64,000 bases of DNA from Notamacropus eugenii. Its lineage: Eukaryota > Chordata > Mammalia > Diprotodontia > Macropodidae. This document shows positions 1 through 12,930 of the stretch, piece after piece. Numbering within the stretch: position 1 is the first letter of the stretch; each line of letters starts with the position of its first letter. The DNA lies in NCBI RefSeq assembly GCF_028372415.1, contig NC_092875.1, positions 56,470,919 through 56,534,918 of the forward strand, in the 5' to 3' direction. The notes beneath the pieces were generated by a model. It was not told where the DNA came from. It made no database searches and worked only from the letters and a program-made list of their open reading frames with translations. The position numbers and the translations under genes are program-made.

Positions 1-3000
1 CTACCAGAAAAACCTCTAGCACACTGTGGTGGTTGCTGTACAAAAAGTTCTCCTGGTTCTGCTCCTTTCACTTAGCATCAGATCATATAAGTCCTTCCAT
101 GCCTTTCTGAAGTCTTCCTGTTCATCACTTCTTATAGCACAACTGTATTGCATTACATTCACATACCATAATTTATTCAGCAATTCCCCAATTGATGGGT
201 ATCCCCTTGATTTCCAATTTTTTCCACAACAAATACTTTGTATATGTGGGTCCCTTTCCCATTTTTATGATCTCTTGGGGATACAATCCTAAAAGTGATA
301 TTGCTGGATCAAAGAGTACACATATTTTTGTAGTCCTTTGGGTATAGTCCCAAATTGCTCTCCAGAATGGTTGGCTCAGCTCACAGCTTCACCAATAGTG
401 AATGAGTGTTCCAACTCTCCCACATCCTCTCCAACATTTATCATCTTCCTGTTCTGTTATGTTAGCCAGTCTGATAGGTGTGATGGGGCATCTCAGAGCT
501 GTTTTGATTTGCATCTCTCTAATCAATAGTGATTTAGAGCATTTTTTTCATATGACTATAGATAGATTTAATTTCTTCATCTGAAAACTACCTGTTCATA
601 TTCTTTGACCATTTATCAATCGGGGAACGATTTGTTTTCTTGTACATTTGACTGAGTTCTCTATATATTTTAGAAATGAAACCTTTATCACAGACACTAG
701 CTGCAAAATTTTTTCCCAGTTTTCAGCATCCTTCTGAATCTGGGACACGTTGGGTTTGGTTGTGCAAAAACTTTTCAGTTTAAAGTAATCAGAATTATCC
801 ATCTTGCACTTCATAATGCTTTCTATCTCTTCTTTAGTCAGAAATTCTTCCTCTCCCCATAAATCTGATAAATATACTATTCTTTGCTCCACCAATTTGT
901 CCATAGTATCAATCTTTATACCTAGATCATGTACCCATTTGCACTTTATTCTTGTGTATGGTGTCAAGCATTGGTCTATGCCTCGTTTTCACCACACTCT
1001 TATCTAGTTTTCCCAGAAATTTTTGTCACAACAGTGAGTTCTTATCCCAGAAGGTAGGGTCCTTGCATTTATCAAGCAGTAGATTGCTATATTAGTTGCC
1101 TACTGTGTCTTGAGTACCTATTATATTCCACTTGTCTACCTTTCTGTTTCTTAGCCAGTACCAAGTGGTTTTGTTAATTGCTGCTTTATAGTATAATTTG
1201 AGATCTGGTAGAGCTAGGCCACTTTCCCTAACATTTCTTTGCATTAGGTCCCTTGCTATCCTGGACCTTTTGTTCTTCTGGATGAATTTTGATATTATTT
1301 TTTCTAGCTCTAGAAAATAATTATCAGATAGTTTGATTGGTATGGCACTGAATAAGTAAATTAATTTAGGTAGAATTGTCATTTTTATTATATTGACTCA
1401 ACCTACCCATGAGCAACTGATGTTTTTCCGTTTACTTAGATCTGACTTTATTTAAGTGAAGTGTCTTGTAATTGTGATCATATAGTCCCTGGATTCATTT
1501 TGGCAGGTAGACTCCCAAATATTTTATAGTGTCTACCCTAGCTTTAAATGGGATTTCTCTTTCTATGTCTTGCTGTTGGACTTTCTTAGTAATATATGGA
1601 AATACAAAGATTTGTGGGTTTATTTTGTAACCTGCAACTTTGCCAAAGTTGTTTATTATTTCAAGTAGTTTTTCCCTGAATCTCTGGGATTCTCTAAGTA
1701 TATCATCATATCATCTGCAAAGAGTGATAACTTAGTTTCTTCTTTGCCTATTCTAATTCCTTCAATTTCTTTATCTTCTCTAATTGCTACAGTTAGTATT
1801 TCTAGTAATGTATTGAATAATAGCAGTGATAATGGACATCCTTGTTTCACCCCTGATCTTACTGGAAATGCATCTAGCTTATCTCCATTGCATATAATGC
1901 TTGCTTAAAGTTTTTGGATAGATATTGCTTATAATTTTGTGGAAAGTTCCCTTTATTCCTATGCTCTCCAGTGTTTTTAATAGGAATGGGTATAGTATTT
2001 TGTCAAAAGCTTTTTCTGCATCCATTGAGGTAATCATGTGGTTTCTGTTAGGCTGGTTGTTGATATGATCAATAATGCTAGCAGTTTTCCTAATATTGAA
2101 CAAGTCTTGCATTCCTGGTATGACTCCTACCTGATCATAATATATTATTCTCATAAGTTGCTATGTTCTTTTTGCTTAAATCTTATTTAAAATTTTAGCA
2201 TCTATAATCATTAGAGAAATTGTCCTATATTTTTCTTTCTCTGTTTTATCTTTCCCTTGTTTAGGTATTAAAACCATATTTGTATCATAAAAAGAATTTG
2301 GGAGGACTCCTTCTTCACAAATTTTCCCAAACAGTCTATATAGTATTGGAATTAACTGTTCTTTAAATGTTTGATAGAATTCCCTTGTAAATCCATCTGG
2401 TACTGGAGATTTTTTCCTAGGGAGTGCATTGATGGTTTATTCAATTTGTTTTTCTGAGATGGAGTTGTTTAAGTATTCAAATTCCTCTTCTGTTAATCTG
2501 GGCAATTTATATTTTTTAAAATAATCATCCATCTCATTTGGATTGACGAATTTATGGGCATAAATTTGGGCAAAGTAATTTCTAATTATTGATTTAATTT
2601 CCTCCTCATTGAAGGTGAGTTCACTCCTTTCATTTTTGATATTGGGAATTTGGTTTTCTTCCTTCTTTTTATCAATTTCTTTTTATCAAATTGATGAAAG
2701 TTTTATCACTTTTATTGTTTTTTTCATAAAACCAATTCTTTGTTTTATCTCTTAGTTCAATAGTTTTCTTAATTTCAATTTTATTCATCTCTCCTTTGAT
2801 TTTCAGTATTTCTAATTTGGTATTTACCTGAGGATTTTCAATTTGTTCTTTTTCAGCCTTTTTCAGGTGCATGCCCAGTTTATTGATCTCCTCTTTCTCT
2901 ATTTTATTCACATGAGCATTCAAAGATACAAAGCTTCCCCTTAGAAGTGCTTTTGCAGTATCCCATAAGATCTGGTAGGTTGTCCTGTTATTGTCATTCT

Positions 3001-4675
3001 CATGAATGAAGTTGTTGATTGTCTCTATGATTTGTTGTTTAACCCACTTCTTCTTTAGGATTAATTTATTTAGTTTCCAACTAATTTTTCATTTATATTT
3101 CCATGACCTTTTATAACATGTGATTTTTATTGCATTATGATCTGAGAAGGATGCATTGACCATCTCTGCCTTTCTCCATTGGATGTGAGGACTTTATGCC
3201 CTAGTACATGGTCAGTTTTTGTATATGTGCCATGTACCACTAAAAAAAGTATATTCCTTTCTATTGCCATTCAATTTTCTCCAGAGAGCTATCATATCTA
3301 CTTTATCCAGAGTTTTATTCACCTCTTTAACTTCTTCCTTGTTTATTTTAAGGTTAGATTTTTCAAGTTCAGAGAGTGGGAGGTTGAGGTCCCCCACTAG
3401 TATAGTTTTGCTATCTATTTCTTCCTGTCACTCCTTAACTTCTCCTCTAAGAATTTGGGTGCTATACCCCTTGGAGTATACATGTTTAGAAATTATATTT
3501 CTTTGTTTCATATGGTGTCTTTTAGCAGGATGAAGTTTTCTTCCTTATCTCTTTTGATTAGATCTATTTCTGCTTTTGCTTTGTCTGATTTTGCTTTGTC
3601 TGAGATTAAGATTGGTACACCCCTGCTTCTCTTACATCAGAAGCACAATATATTCTGCTCCAACCTTTTATCTTTACCCTGTGTGTATCACCCCATTGCA
3701 AATGTGTTTGTTGTAAACAACATTTTTTTGAATTATGGCTTTTAATCCATTCTGCAATCTGTCTCTCCTTTATGGGAGAATTCATCCCATTCACATTCAC
3801 AGTTATGATTACTGTGTCTTTCCCTCCATCTTCTTTCCCACCATTTGTGTTTGTAGTTCTCCCTTCTCCCTTCCCCTCCACAATAGAGTTTTAATTTTTT
3901 ATCACCAACTCCTGCAGTCTTCCCTTCCTTCTTTCAGCCTCCCTCCCTGTTACTGCCCTTTACCCTTACTATTTCTTCCCTCCCTTTTCCCTTCCCTCCC
4001 CTTTCTTTCCCCTTTCCCCTCCTACTGCTTATAAAGCTAGTTAGATTTATATACTTAATTAAGTTTGTTGTTCCCTCCTTGAACCAAATCAGATGACAGT
4101 ACCTGTCAAACAATGCTCATCTCCCTCCCCTCTTTCCCTCTACCGTAATATAATTTTGTGCTTCTTCCTGTGATGTAATTTACCATTTTCTACTTCCTCC
4201 TTTTCATATCTTCTGTTACAATCCCTTCACATGCTTAAATCACATTTTTATCATCACATAATTCACTTTATACCTGCTGTCACTATCTCTGTATGTTCCT
4301 TTTATATTTCATAATAGGTATACAATTCTCGATATTAACGAGTGTCATCTTCCTTTACAGAGAGGTAAACAGTTTGCCCAAATTGAGTAATAAGCTTTCT
4401 TTTCCCTTGTTTACCTTTTTATGCCTCTCTTGAGACCTGCATTTGAAGATTGAATTTTCTATTGAGTTCTGGCCTTTTCATCAGGAAAATCTGGAAATCC
4501 CTTATTTCATTGAATGTCCATTTCCTTGCCTGAAGTGTTATGCTGAACTTTGAGGGTAATTGATCCTTGGTTGTAGTCCCACCTCCTTTGCCTTGCGAAA
4601 TATCACATTCCAATTCCTTTGATCTTTTAATGTAGAAGCTGCAAGGTCCTGTGGGATGCATTCTGTAGAACTTTA
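1..4675 (-). mobile_element. L1 LINE, antisense, 5'-truncated in ORF1, runs off left edge
   Basis: Read on the minus strand this is an L1. The end of ORF1 (C-terminal domain, 4661-4419, with FNEIRDFQIFLMKRPEL) is followed by an inter-ORF spacer (about 4418-3885) and ORF2. ORF2 pieces in order are the endonuclease start (3881-3606, VNGMNSPIK then LQQTHLQW), the reverse transcriptase core (2154-1656, with DAEKAFDKI, KQGCPLS and the catalytic FADDMM), and the C-terminal part (1382 to about 1). ORF2 is broken into at least seven open segments by stops and frameshifts, so it is dead. The 5' end stops inside ORF1, as usual for incomplete reverse transcription. The ORF2 tail reaches base 1, so the 3' UTR lies outside the window. 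Confidence 0.93.
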
Positions 4676-5225
4676 ATTTTATCTTAGGAGAAGGAGGGAG
4701 CCATTGAAATTTAGTGACTGTGAGAGTGATTTGATCAGATCCATACCTAAATCAAAATCACTTTAGCAGGTATGTCTAGGGTGGATTAGAGAAGGAAGGA
4801 ACTTGAGACAAGGATACATGTTAGGAGGCTAATGCAGTAATCCTGGTGACAGATGATAAAGCTGGCACTAAGATGGTGGCTACATAAGAAGTAAGAAAGA
4901 AATGAATGGAAGAGAGATTGTGGGGACAAAACTGTCAACATCTGGCAAACAATGTACTATGAAGGAGGAGGGTGAAGAGTCTAGGAGGGCACTGTTTTTG
5001 TAAACCTCTGAAACTGTGGGAATGGTGATGTTTTCAATAAAACTTAAAGAAATTCAGAAAATGATGGGTTTAGAAAGAATGATCTAATAAAATTTATTTT
5101 GGACATGTTGAGTTCATAATATCTGTGGACTTCCAGGTCAAAATGTCCAAAACACAGTTGGAAGATGTAGGTCTGCAGCTCAGGACAAAGAACAGACCTG
5201 GAGTCACTTGTTCTGATAACTGACA
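4676..5225. repeat. old interspersed repeat, family not assigned
   Basis: The stretch reads like a multi-copy mammalian repeat I have seen in several genomes: phrases around 4700-4880 (ATTTGATCAGATCC, GGAGGCTAATGCAGTAATCC) and 5100-5120 (TTTTGGACATGTTGAGTT). It holds no convincing coding frame. I recognise the phrases but cannot name the family with confidence. It abuts the 5' break of the L1 on its left. Confidence 0.4.
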
Positions 5226-5234
5226 CTTTAAAGC

Positions 5235-5525
5235 ATAATGGAGTTTTCTTGTTTATCTCTCTTGTCTTTGTCTGTGTTTATTGTTGTTTCATCTGAGATC
5301 TGAATCAGAAGCTGTGACTCTTAATTTTTTTTGTCACATGATAGATAATAGATTTATTCAGCCTCTTCACTTTTACTTGCTCTGTGGCTTTGTGCTCTAA
5401 ATGCATATCATTTGGGCATGAAGTTATTGCATTCCTCAATGATTCTGCTAATCAGTTTCCTTTTATTGTGGAATTTAATAAGTTCACATTTAGGGTTATA
5501 ATGGTTAAATTTGTGTTTTATTCCA
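5235..5525 (-). mobile_element. L1 ORF2 endonuclease fragment
   Basis: The minus strand resembles the ORF2 N-terminal region seen in the L1 at 3530-3790: the TTGTTTATCTCT...GAGATCTGAATCAGAAGC order and, at 5480-5510, a degraded version of the VNVNGMNSPIKG coding block. It is short and has no open frame. Probably a separate, older L1 copy. Confidence 0.55.
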
Positions 5526-5559
5526 AAAATTAAATAACAACAAAACAGCAGCCACTGAA

Positions 5560-5790
5560 AATATTATTATTTATGTAGTGTTTCATTGTTTGCCAATTTC
5601 TTTAGATACATTATCCTTCTTGTTGCTTTCAATAACCTTATATTCACATGCCACTATTATTCCCATTTTATAGAAGAAGACATTGATGTGGAAAGAAGTT
5701 AAGTGACTTGCACAGGGTCACACAGTAAGTGTCTGAGTCTGGATTTAAACTCAGATCTTTGTAAATATAAATCTAAGGCTCTAGCCAGTA
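5560..5790 (-). repeat. MIR-type SINE
   Basis: The MIR core is plain in reverse orientation at 5660-5760: a CCCATTTTATAGAAGAAGAC block, then AAGTTAAGTGACTTGCACAGGGTCACACAG, here cited only by its two halves, then the GGATTTAAACTCAGATCTT end. The upstream part (5590-5640) matches the longer mammalian MIR body. Confidence 0.8.
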
Positions 5791-5919
5791 GGAAACAAAG
5801 CTGCCTAATTATAAAAATTGAAATAGATAAGTGATACAAAAAAGACAAAGAATAGGATCACACACACAAACACACACAGATGCACACACACCAGCAGCAT
5901 TATTGATCACTTCATATGG

Positions 5920-6015
5920 AAACCATGTCACTTCATTGTGTATTTGTGTTTATTTCAACTTTTGCAAAGCATTTGACAGAGTCTCTCATGTTAGTGTAAG
6001 GATATTCCATCAAAG
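5920..6015 (+). mobile_element. possible CR1/L2-type reverse transcriptase scrap
   Basis: A short plus-strand frame reads FNFCKAFDRVSH, close to the conserved FSKAFDTVSH reverse-transcriptase motif of CR1/L2 LINEs. No flanking part of the RT is clear, so chance is not excluded. Confidence 0.35.
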
Positions 6016-6675
6016 GAGTTCCCTGATCAACATGATGAATTTAACAGGCAATAAACATTCATTGGAATTGTATGAACATCTCCCAGCATCTCAGTAGCTG
6101 AGGCTTCCACAGAGATTGACTTATAATCTTTGATTTGGAATGGATTTTTATCAAAAGTGCTATCCTTTTGCTGACTTACGAAAATGAAATTTAATTGAAG
6201 AAATTTTTGCCAACTTGACCTGATCGAGCAGTTTCTCAACCTTGGTTCTCTAGGTAGTGGAAGGAGTGGGAATACCCATCCCATGTTTTCTTCTAAAGAG
6301 AAGAGATTTCATGGGCAACAGAAACTGTAGGTATTGCCTTAGAAGTAATCCTTAGACAGAGGGTTTAGGAACATTACCCAAATTTGTTGTTGAATTCTTT
6401 GTACATTCACATCAATTTCTTTATATAACTCCCATTTTCCTCTGAATATGAAGCAGTTTAAATTTTCTTTATCAAAAACTAGAATGCTTGTGAGACTGTG
6501 TCCAGATAGCAGATTCATGAGACTCACCCTCTCCCATAGCCTCCAGTCATGGCATAGTATGGCATCTGTCCTGTTCTTTTAATCTCTTGTGGCTTACTTA
6601 CTTCCTTTCTTTCACCTGCCCTCACATCAAAAGATCTGCCCTCTCCTCACCCACAAAGCATGTAGTCAGCCATGA
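6016..6675. other. no recognisable feature
   Basis: Only short open frames are present and none has a motif I can name. I see no SINE or LINE core here. Confidence 0.5.
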
Positions 6676-8765
6676 CTACAACCATGTGGCTAAACATCAC
6701 TCTGCTTCTCTTCAGAGTTTAAAGGATAATGCTACCATGAAGAAAATTACATCCTGATCCTCAGTATTTCCTGATCTTGAACCCCCAGTGAGATGCTTCA
6801 GTCACCATAGAACCATTAATTCTTTTTAGAAAAGTTATCATTTTATCATTAAATATCTGTCTTCTCTTTTGCCATACCCCCACCATAAAATTAAATAGCA
6901 AAGAAAAATAAAATCCCTGTTACTTTTATGTGTAGTCAACTAAAGGAAATTTCTTCACTGAACATGTCAAAAAATCTATGTCTCACTCTGTACTCTGAGT
7001 CCTTTGCCTTGTGATTAGGACACAAGCCCCATGTATCATCATTATTCCCTGGAATCATGGTCATTACAATGATCTGAGCTCCAAATTCTTTCAAAACCAT
7101 ATGTTTTTAACCTTATCTTCATTGTATAAATTGTTCCCCTTTTTTTCACTTCCCACTGTATCAGTTCTTATAATTTCTTAACAAGGTTTCTCTGAAACCA
7201 TCCCCTTCATCATTCATTACAGCACAACAGTGTTCCATCACATTTATATACCATAACCTGTTCAGTCATTTCCTACTTCATTGGTACCCCCTCAAATAAC
7301 TATTCTTTGCCATTCAAAAGGCTATGAATATTTTGTACATCCTTAGAGTTTGTTTTACTTAAGGTTAATCTCTCTCTTAATCAACCCTTCCTCTAATTCT
7401 CCCTGCATCAGTTTCCTTCCTTTTTCCTGGTGAGTGAAAATTTTTTTTTTCTGTATCCAACACTGTTCGAGTTTATATTCATTTTTTCCTACTTTGACCA
7501 ATTCAAATGAGAGTGAGGTTCAAGTGTAAGCTCCACCCCTTTTCTGTTTGTAAAGATTTCTACTTGTGCACTCTGAAGACATGAGATAATTATCCCAAAC
7601 ATGCTTTTTCTTTCTTCCTGCTACTGTATTCCTCTTCTCTTAAATTTCCACCCTTACCTTTAGATCATCAAAACATAATAGAACCAATCCCAGGCTTTCT
7701 CTCTAATTTGACTTTGACCCCTGATGATCCTAGAGTTCAAAGGGGACAAATGAATCATCTCCCAATATTGGAATGTAAGCAGTTTGTACTTGCTTAGTCC
7801 TTTATCATTGCTCATTTAGGTTTGGATTTTTATCTTACTCTTTACTACTGTGTTAGAAATTCAAGGTTTCTACACAGCTCTTGTCTTTTCATCTGGAATA
7901 TTTGGGAGTCCTCTATTTAATTAAAAGTTGATTTCCTTCCTGGGGTAGGATAGTTAGTTTTCCTGTGTTAGTTGTTCCTGGTTGTAAGCCTAGATAATTT
8001 GCCTTCCAGAATACCATAATCCAAGATCTCCACTTCTTCCTTGTGATGACTGCTAAACCATGTGTAATCCTGACTAAGGTTCCTCAGTACTTGAATACTT
8101 TTCTTTTGACTGCTTTCAGCACTTTATTTTTCAATCTCGAAGCTCTGGTGAATGGCTGTAAAATTCTTGGTAGTTTGTATTTTGGAGCTACTTTCAGAAA
8201 GTGACTAGTAGATTCCTTCTATTTCTACCTTACCCTCTGGTATTAAGAAATATGCTCTGTTTTATTTCAATATTCTTAAAATATTATGTCTAGACATGGT
8301 CATGGTATTGAAGTATTCCAGTGAGTCTTGCTTTTTTCTCCTCATTTTTTCCAGACCAGTTGCTTTTGTTATGAGATACTTTGCGGTTTTTTGCCCTATT
8401 TTTCAGTCTTTTGAAAAATAGACTTTCTTCTATCATTTTTATCTCACAGAGTTATTAGTTCATAGTTGGTCCATTCTAATTTTCAGGGAGTTTGTTGTTT
8501 GATTAGGCTTTTGTACTTCCTGTATCAAGATATTAATACCCTTTCTAATGCTTTTCTCCAAAACTCTCATTTCTTTTCCAACTTTTTTCTCTGACAAATT
8601 CATTTAATTTGTAAAAATATTTTAACTCCCTTTATCACTCTTGTTTCATATCTTTCAATAATTCTAGTTTACCATATGCTCAAGATGTATTTTTTTTCTT
8701 TGAGGTTTTGCTTGTATGTGTTTTTGTAGATAATCTCTTTTTCTAGGTTTCTGTCTTGAGTCTTC
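6676..8765 (-). mobile_element. antisense half of a rearranged L1 composite
   Basis: On the minus strand, ORF1-like sequence (about 8760-7880, ending near the FMKRPEL-type block at 7895-7910) is followed by an inter-ORF or UTR spacer and then directly by the end of ORF2 (7370-7190, the region for the IVMEYYCAIRN end of the protein). Endonuclease and RT are missing from this half. Every frame is broken. The same arrangement recurs at 40618-43085, so it formed before that duplication. The leftmost part (6676-7190) is shared by the two copies, but I cannot assign it securely. Confidence 0.7.
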
Positions 8766-9570
8766 AGAGAAGACAATGGCACTGGGATTACACCTAAGAA
8801 TCATCATCCTGTGAAAATGAGTGGAATCTTTCATAGAATATATTGATATTTAGTGACATAAAGGACTTTTGAGAATTCCTGGTGAAAAGATTGAACAGAA
8901 AATTTGATCTTTAAATGCAAGACTTAAGTGAAGCATAAAAAACCAGAAAAAATAAAATACAAGGAATTTTAAAAGTTGAAACTGCTTATATTTCTACAAC
9001 TGAAGATATAGCTGTAAACTTTAAAAGCTTTATCAATATTTGGGCAATTAGAAGGAATATGCATAGACAGAGGGTACTAGTGTGAGTTGACTATAATGAG
9101 ATGGTACAAAGAAATCCAAAAACAACAAATTAAGTGTTAGAAAGATTGTACCAGGAGAAGAGGGAAGGGACAAATGATCTCATGTACAAAAGGCACAAAA
9201 TAAATATTACAGTGGTGGTGAAAATATGGGGAAATACACAATTTTCATAACTCTGAATGTGAATGGAATGAACTCACCCATGAAACAGAAAGGATTATAA
9301 ATCAGAATCCTACAATATGCTGTTCACTAGAAACAAATTTTAAGGTCAGAGATACACACAGAAAAATGTAAGGAGGTGGAACAGAATATATTACGAAGCA
9401 AAAGAAATAAAACCAGAAGTAAAAATCATGATCTTGGACAATGCAAAATTAAACATAGACCTAATTAAAAGAGATAAGGAAAGAAACTCTATCTTACTAC
9501 AAGGTTCCACAGACAATGAAGTAATATCAATACTAAGCATATATGCATCAAGTGATATCATATCCAAATT

Positions 9571-9771
9571 TTTTTTTTATTTTGTAATGTTTAACAGTCA
9601 CTGCCATACAATTGTGATTTTATCCCCCCCACCTACCCCCCACTCCCCCCCTCCCTCCCCACGACTGCATACAATTCTGTATAGATTCTACATATACTTT
9701 CCTATTGAGTATATTTTCACTATAGTCATGCTATGTAGTCAGACTAAGATAAATGAAAGAAATCGTATAAC
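9571..9771 (-). mobile_element. nested LINE-type 3' tail with target-site duplication
   Basis: About 200 bp interrupts the L1 ORF2. It starts with poly(T) (a poly(A) tail on the minus strand), contains a C-rich run at 9626-9658, and is flanked by the direct repeat CATATCCAAATTTTT (9559-9573 and 9772-9786). The paralogous copy at 43900-43930 lacks it, so it arrived after the duplication. It is probably a 5'-truncated L1-like 3' UTR; the exact family is uncertain. Confidence 0.6.
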
Positions 9772-10807
9772 CATATCCAAATTTTTTAAGAAGTTAAATG
9801 AATTACAGGAAGAAATAGACAGAGAAACTGTCCTAATGTGGGACTCAACTTTCCTGTCTTGGAATTAGATGAATTTAACAAAAAATAAACAAGAAAACAT
9901 TAACAAGGTGAAGAGAATTTTAGAAAAGTGGGTTTAATAAGAATGTATGTGTAGAACCCATATAATATGGCATACTATCTCATGGTTGAATGGGGAACTG
10001 AGGGGAAGAAAATCGAAGACTTGTGGAAGTGATTGTAGAAAACTGTAAACAAGTACATTAATTTAAAGAAAAGAGAAAAGAAAAGTTAGCTATGATAGAC
10101 CTCCAAAGAAAATTTAATGTGAATTGAAAGGAATATATCTTTCCTCTCTGCTACATGACATCTCCACAAAAATTGACCATGCATTGGGACATCAAAAACC
10201 TCACAACAAAATACAGAAAAGAAGATTTATTAAATCCTTCCTTTTTAGATCATAACACAATCGAAATTGAATTCACTAAAAGCCTATGGAAAGCTAGATT
10301 GAAAATCGATTGGAAACTAAATAATCAAATCCTAAATAATAAATGAGTCAAAGAACAAATCATAGAAATAATGCTCCCATTAAAGGGAGTGAAAAAAATG
10401 AGATAACATACCAAAAATTATAGGATGTCCCCAAAGCAGTACTTAGAGGAAAATTTATATCTCTAAGTGTTTATATCAATAAAAAGAAAAAGGACAGGTG
10501 AATGAATTGGGCATACAACTAAAAGTAAGTATAAAAAGAACACATTAGAAATTCTCAATTAAACAGCTAGTTGGAAATCATGAAAATCCAAGGAGAGATT
10601 AATAAAAGTGAACATAAGAAAACCATTGAACTGATACATAAAACTTGAAGTTGGTTTCATGAGAAGAAACCTTCAATAAAATAAACATTGGTAAATTTGA
10701 TTTTGAAAAGGAAAGAAAAAACCAAGTTACTTCTATAAAAAATAAAAGGAGCTGAATTCACCACCAATGAAAAGGCAATTAAAACAATAATTAGGAGTAA
10801 TTTAGCA

Positions 10808-10845
10808 TAATTATATATATATATGTACATATATATATATATCTC
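10808..10845. repeat. short AT microsatellite
   Basis: An alternating TA tract broken by GTACATA, inside the degraded L1 ORF2. Confidence 0.8.
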
Positions 10846-11640
10846 AATTTAAGTAAATGAATGAATATTCACACAAATACACATTGCTCAGATAGAAAAA
10901 AGGAAATAGAATACCTTAAACAACCCCATCTTAGAAAAAGAAGTTGAATAACCCATCAATGAATGCCATAAGAAAAAAATCCTGAGGATCAGATAGATTC
11001 ACAAATGAATTCTATCAAACATTTTAAGCACAATTAGTCTCAGTACTATGCAAAGAATTAGGAAAAATAGGCAAATGAGTCCAATCAAATTTCTTTGAAA
11101 ACACAAATATAGTGCTGGTGCCTAAACCAGCAAGAGTGAAAACAAAGAAAGACAATTATAGACCATTTTAAAAAATAAATATTGATGCCAGGATATTTTA
11201 TAAGAAGGACTACCAAAAAAAGATGGCAGCAAAAATCAAAAGGTTCATACACTATGGCCATATGGAATTAATACCAGGTTTACAAGGCTGGTTCAATATC
11301 AGAAAAACCTATCAACATAACTGACCATCTCAATAGCAAAACCAACACAAATCTTATGATTATATCACTAGATGCAGAAAAAGTGTTTGAAAAAATATAG
11401 CACCCATGACTATAAAAACACTAGGGAACATAGTAATAAATAGAGCTTCTTTTTAAAGTGACAAGAAGTATCTATCTGCAAACAGTATCTGTAATGGAGA
11501 TAAGATAGAAGTCTTCTCAATATGACAAAGGGTAAAGTAAGGCTGCCCATTATTACCACTATTACTCACTATTATACTAGGAATACTAGCTATAGAAAAA
11601 AATTATTTTTATTATACTTAGAGAAAACAAAATATTATAA

Positions 11641-12204
11641 GAAATCAAGTATTATTAATATGAAAAAGAGTCCCTCTACATTCTAAGGAAAATGGTTCCT
11701 TTAAGATATCATTCACTGTGTGTACATATGTCCTTGTGATTGATGAAAAGTAACTGAGTGGGATTAGTGTTGTCCTGGGACATAGAAGAGAGAAAGAGAT
11801 AGACCCTTTTTCTAAATCTCCAAGAATTTGTTTGTTTGAAGCTTTGAGAAAAACCAAGGAGATTGTCATTGAAAGCATATTCTTAACCTCTACCAAAGCA
11901 GAAAAAAGCAAGCGAATGTCAACCTAGATTGAATGAACTAAGCAGGGTGTTTCTAGAAGGAAGGAGGATTTGTCATAGGAGAGGTTTTTTCTTTAAACCT
12001 GTCTGAGGCAACTGACCTTGGGTAAATCTTCCCATCTGTTATCTTTCAGTGCAGGTTACAAAGATATTAATTATTTCCCTTTCACACAGAGGTGTGTAAT
12101 GCAAGTCAGCAAGTGAGGGAAAAGTTATTCCTATGGAGACACTTAATGGAAGGTGTTGTAAGAGTCCCACAGTAACAAAGAAGATGGGACAGGAAGGGAG
12201 GCAG
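11641..12204. other. no recognisable feature
   Basis: Between the broken L1 and a microsatellite. An 88-codon minus frame at 11645-11911 has no motif or homolog I recognise. The paralogous L1 module at 44090 joins straight to sequence matching 12535, so this stretch is absent from that copy. Confidence 0.5.
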
Positions 12205-12205
12205 G

Positions 12206-12273
<68 letters not shown>

Positions 12274-12340
12274 GACAGAAAGAGACAGAGAGACAGAGAG
12301 AGAGAGAGACAGAGACAAAGAGACAAGAGACAGAGATAGA
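12205..12340. repeat. GA / CAGA microsatellite
   Basis: A (GA)n tract passes into (CAGA)n and then into imperfect GACAGA repeats. The long frames across it on both strands (for example 12039-12485 minus, Ser/Leu-rich) are low-complexity artefacts. Confidence 0.95.
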
Positions 12341-12534
12341 AAGAGAACCTAATTTTCCTCTTTGGCCAAACATTCCAGCTCCCAGCAACTCTGGAAGATT
12401 TTTTTTGTTCTGAAATTATGGCGAAATCCACTGCTATTCTTTCTGCCTTGTAGAACACCTTTATGGCATCTAGATTAGTGGACACATGGACAGATAGTTT
12501 TCTCCCTTCTCTTCATATACCCTTTAAAACTCAT

Positions 12535-12930
12535 TTGATTGGATAGGTAAATCTTCAGGGAAATAAATTTGTATCATTTCAATAAATTAAAAGTCAGCAT
12601 TTAGTAAAATGCTGCTATGTGCAAGACACTGTTTTATGTGCTTGGAGACACAAAGAGAAAAACGAAGTCTTCCCTTTAGGAACTCACATTAAACAGAAAA
12701 GATACAACATATATGGGTAAATACACCCCATATACAAAGTAATGCAATGTTTGTTAGTTACTATGCATGGCTTAGAGCTCTTCATTCCCACATTGTCCAC
12801 TTGGTTCAGAAATTCTAATCCTGTTCTCAGACAGTACCCTCCTACACTCCTACCTCTTTCCAATGTCAGCACTTTCCTTCTGAAACTCATGCCTGCAATC
12901 AGTTGCAGCAATGAAAACGTCATCTGTGCT
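12535..12930. repeat. old interspersed repeat, duplicated at 44095-44435
   Basis: The sequence at 12595-12710 reads like a common mammalian repeat consensus (ATGTGCAAGACACTGTTTTATGTGC in two halves, then GGAACTCACATT). Family not named with confidence. The second copy follows the second L1 module after a deletion. Confidence 0.5.

Larger units (their letters stand above)
8766..11640 (+). mobile_element. sense half of the rearranged L1 composite, 3'-truncated
   Basis: Plus-strand L1 begins inside ORF1 (8770-8930, FLVKRLNRKFDL), crosses the spacer, and enters the ORF2 endonuclease (9220-9300 and beyond). It runs to the RT region (11260-11580, with a DAEK block at 11370 and the GCPLLP-like block near 11545). 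It stops there without an ORF2 end or poly(A), so the 3' part was lost. It lies head-to-head with the antisense half at 8765. Degraded throughout. Confidence 0.8.

Noticed and set aside
9428-9868. 146-codon plus-strand frame
   Set aside because: A chimera of degraded L1 endonuclease and a nested LINE tail, open by chance.
12039-12485. 148-codon minus-strand frame rich in Ser and Leu
   Set aside because: It reads through a GA/CAGA microsatellite. The same kind of frame occurs at 32638-32883 and 56814-57023.
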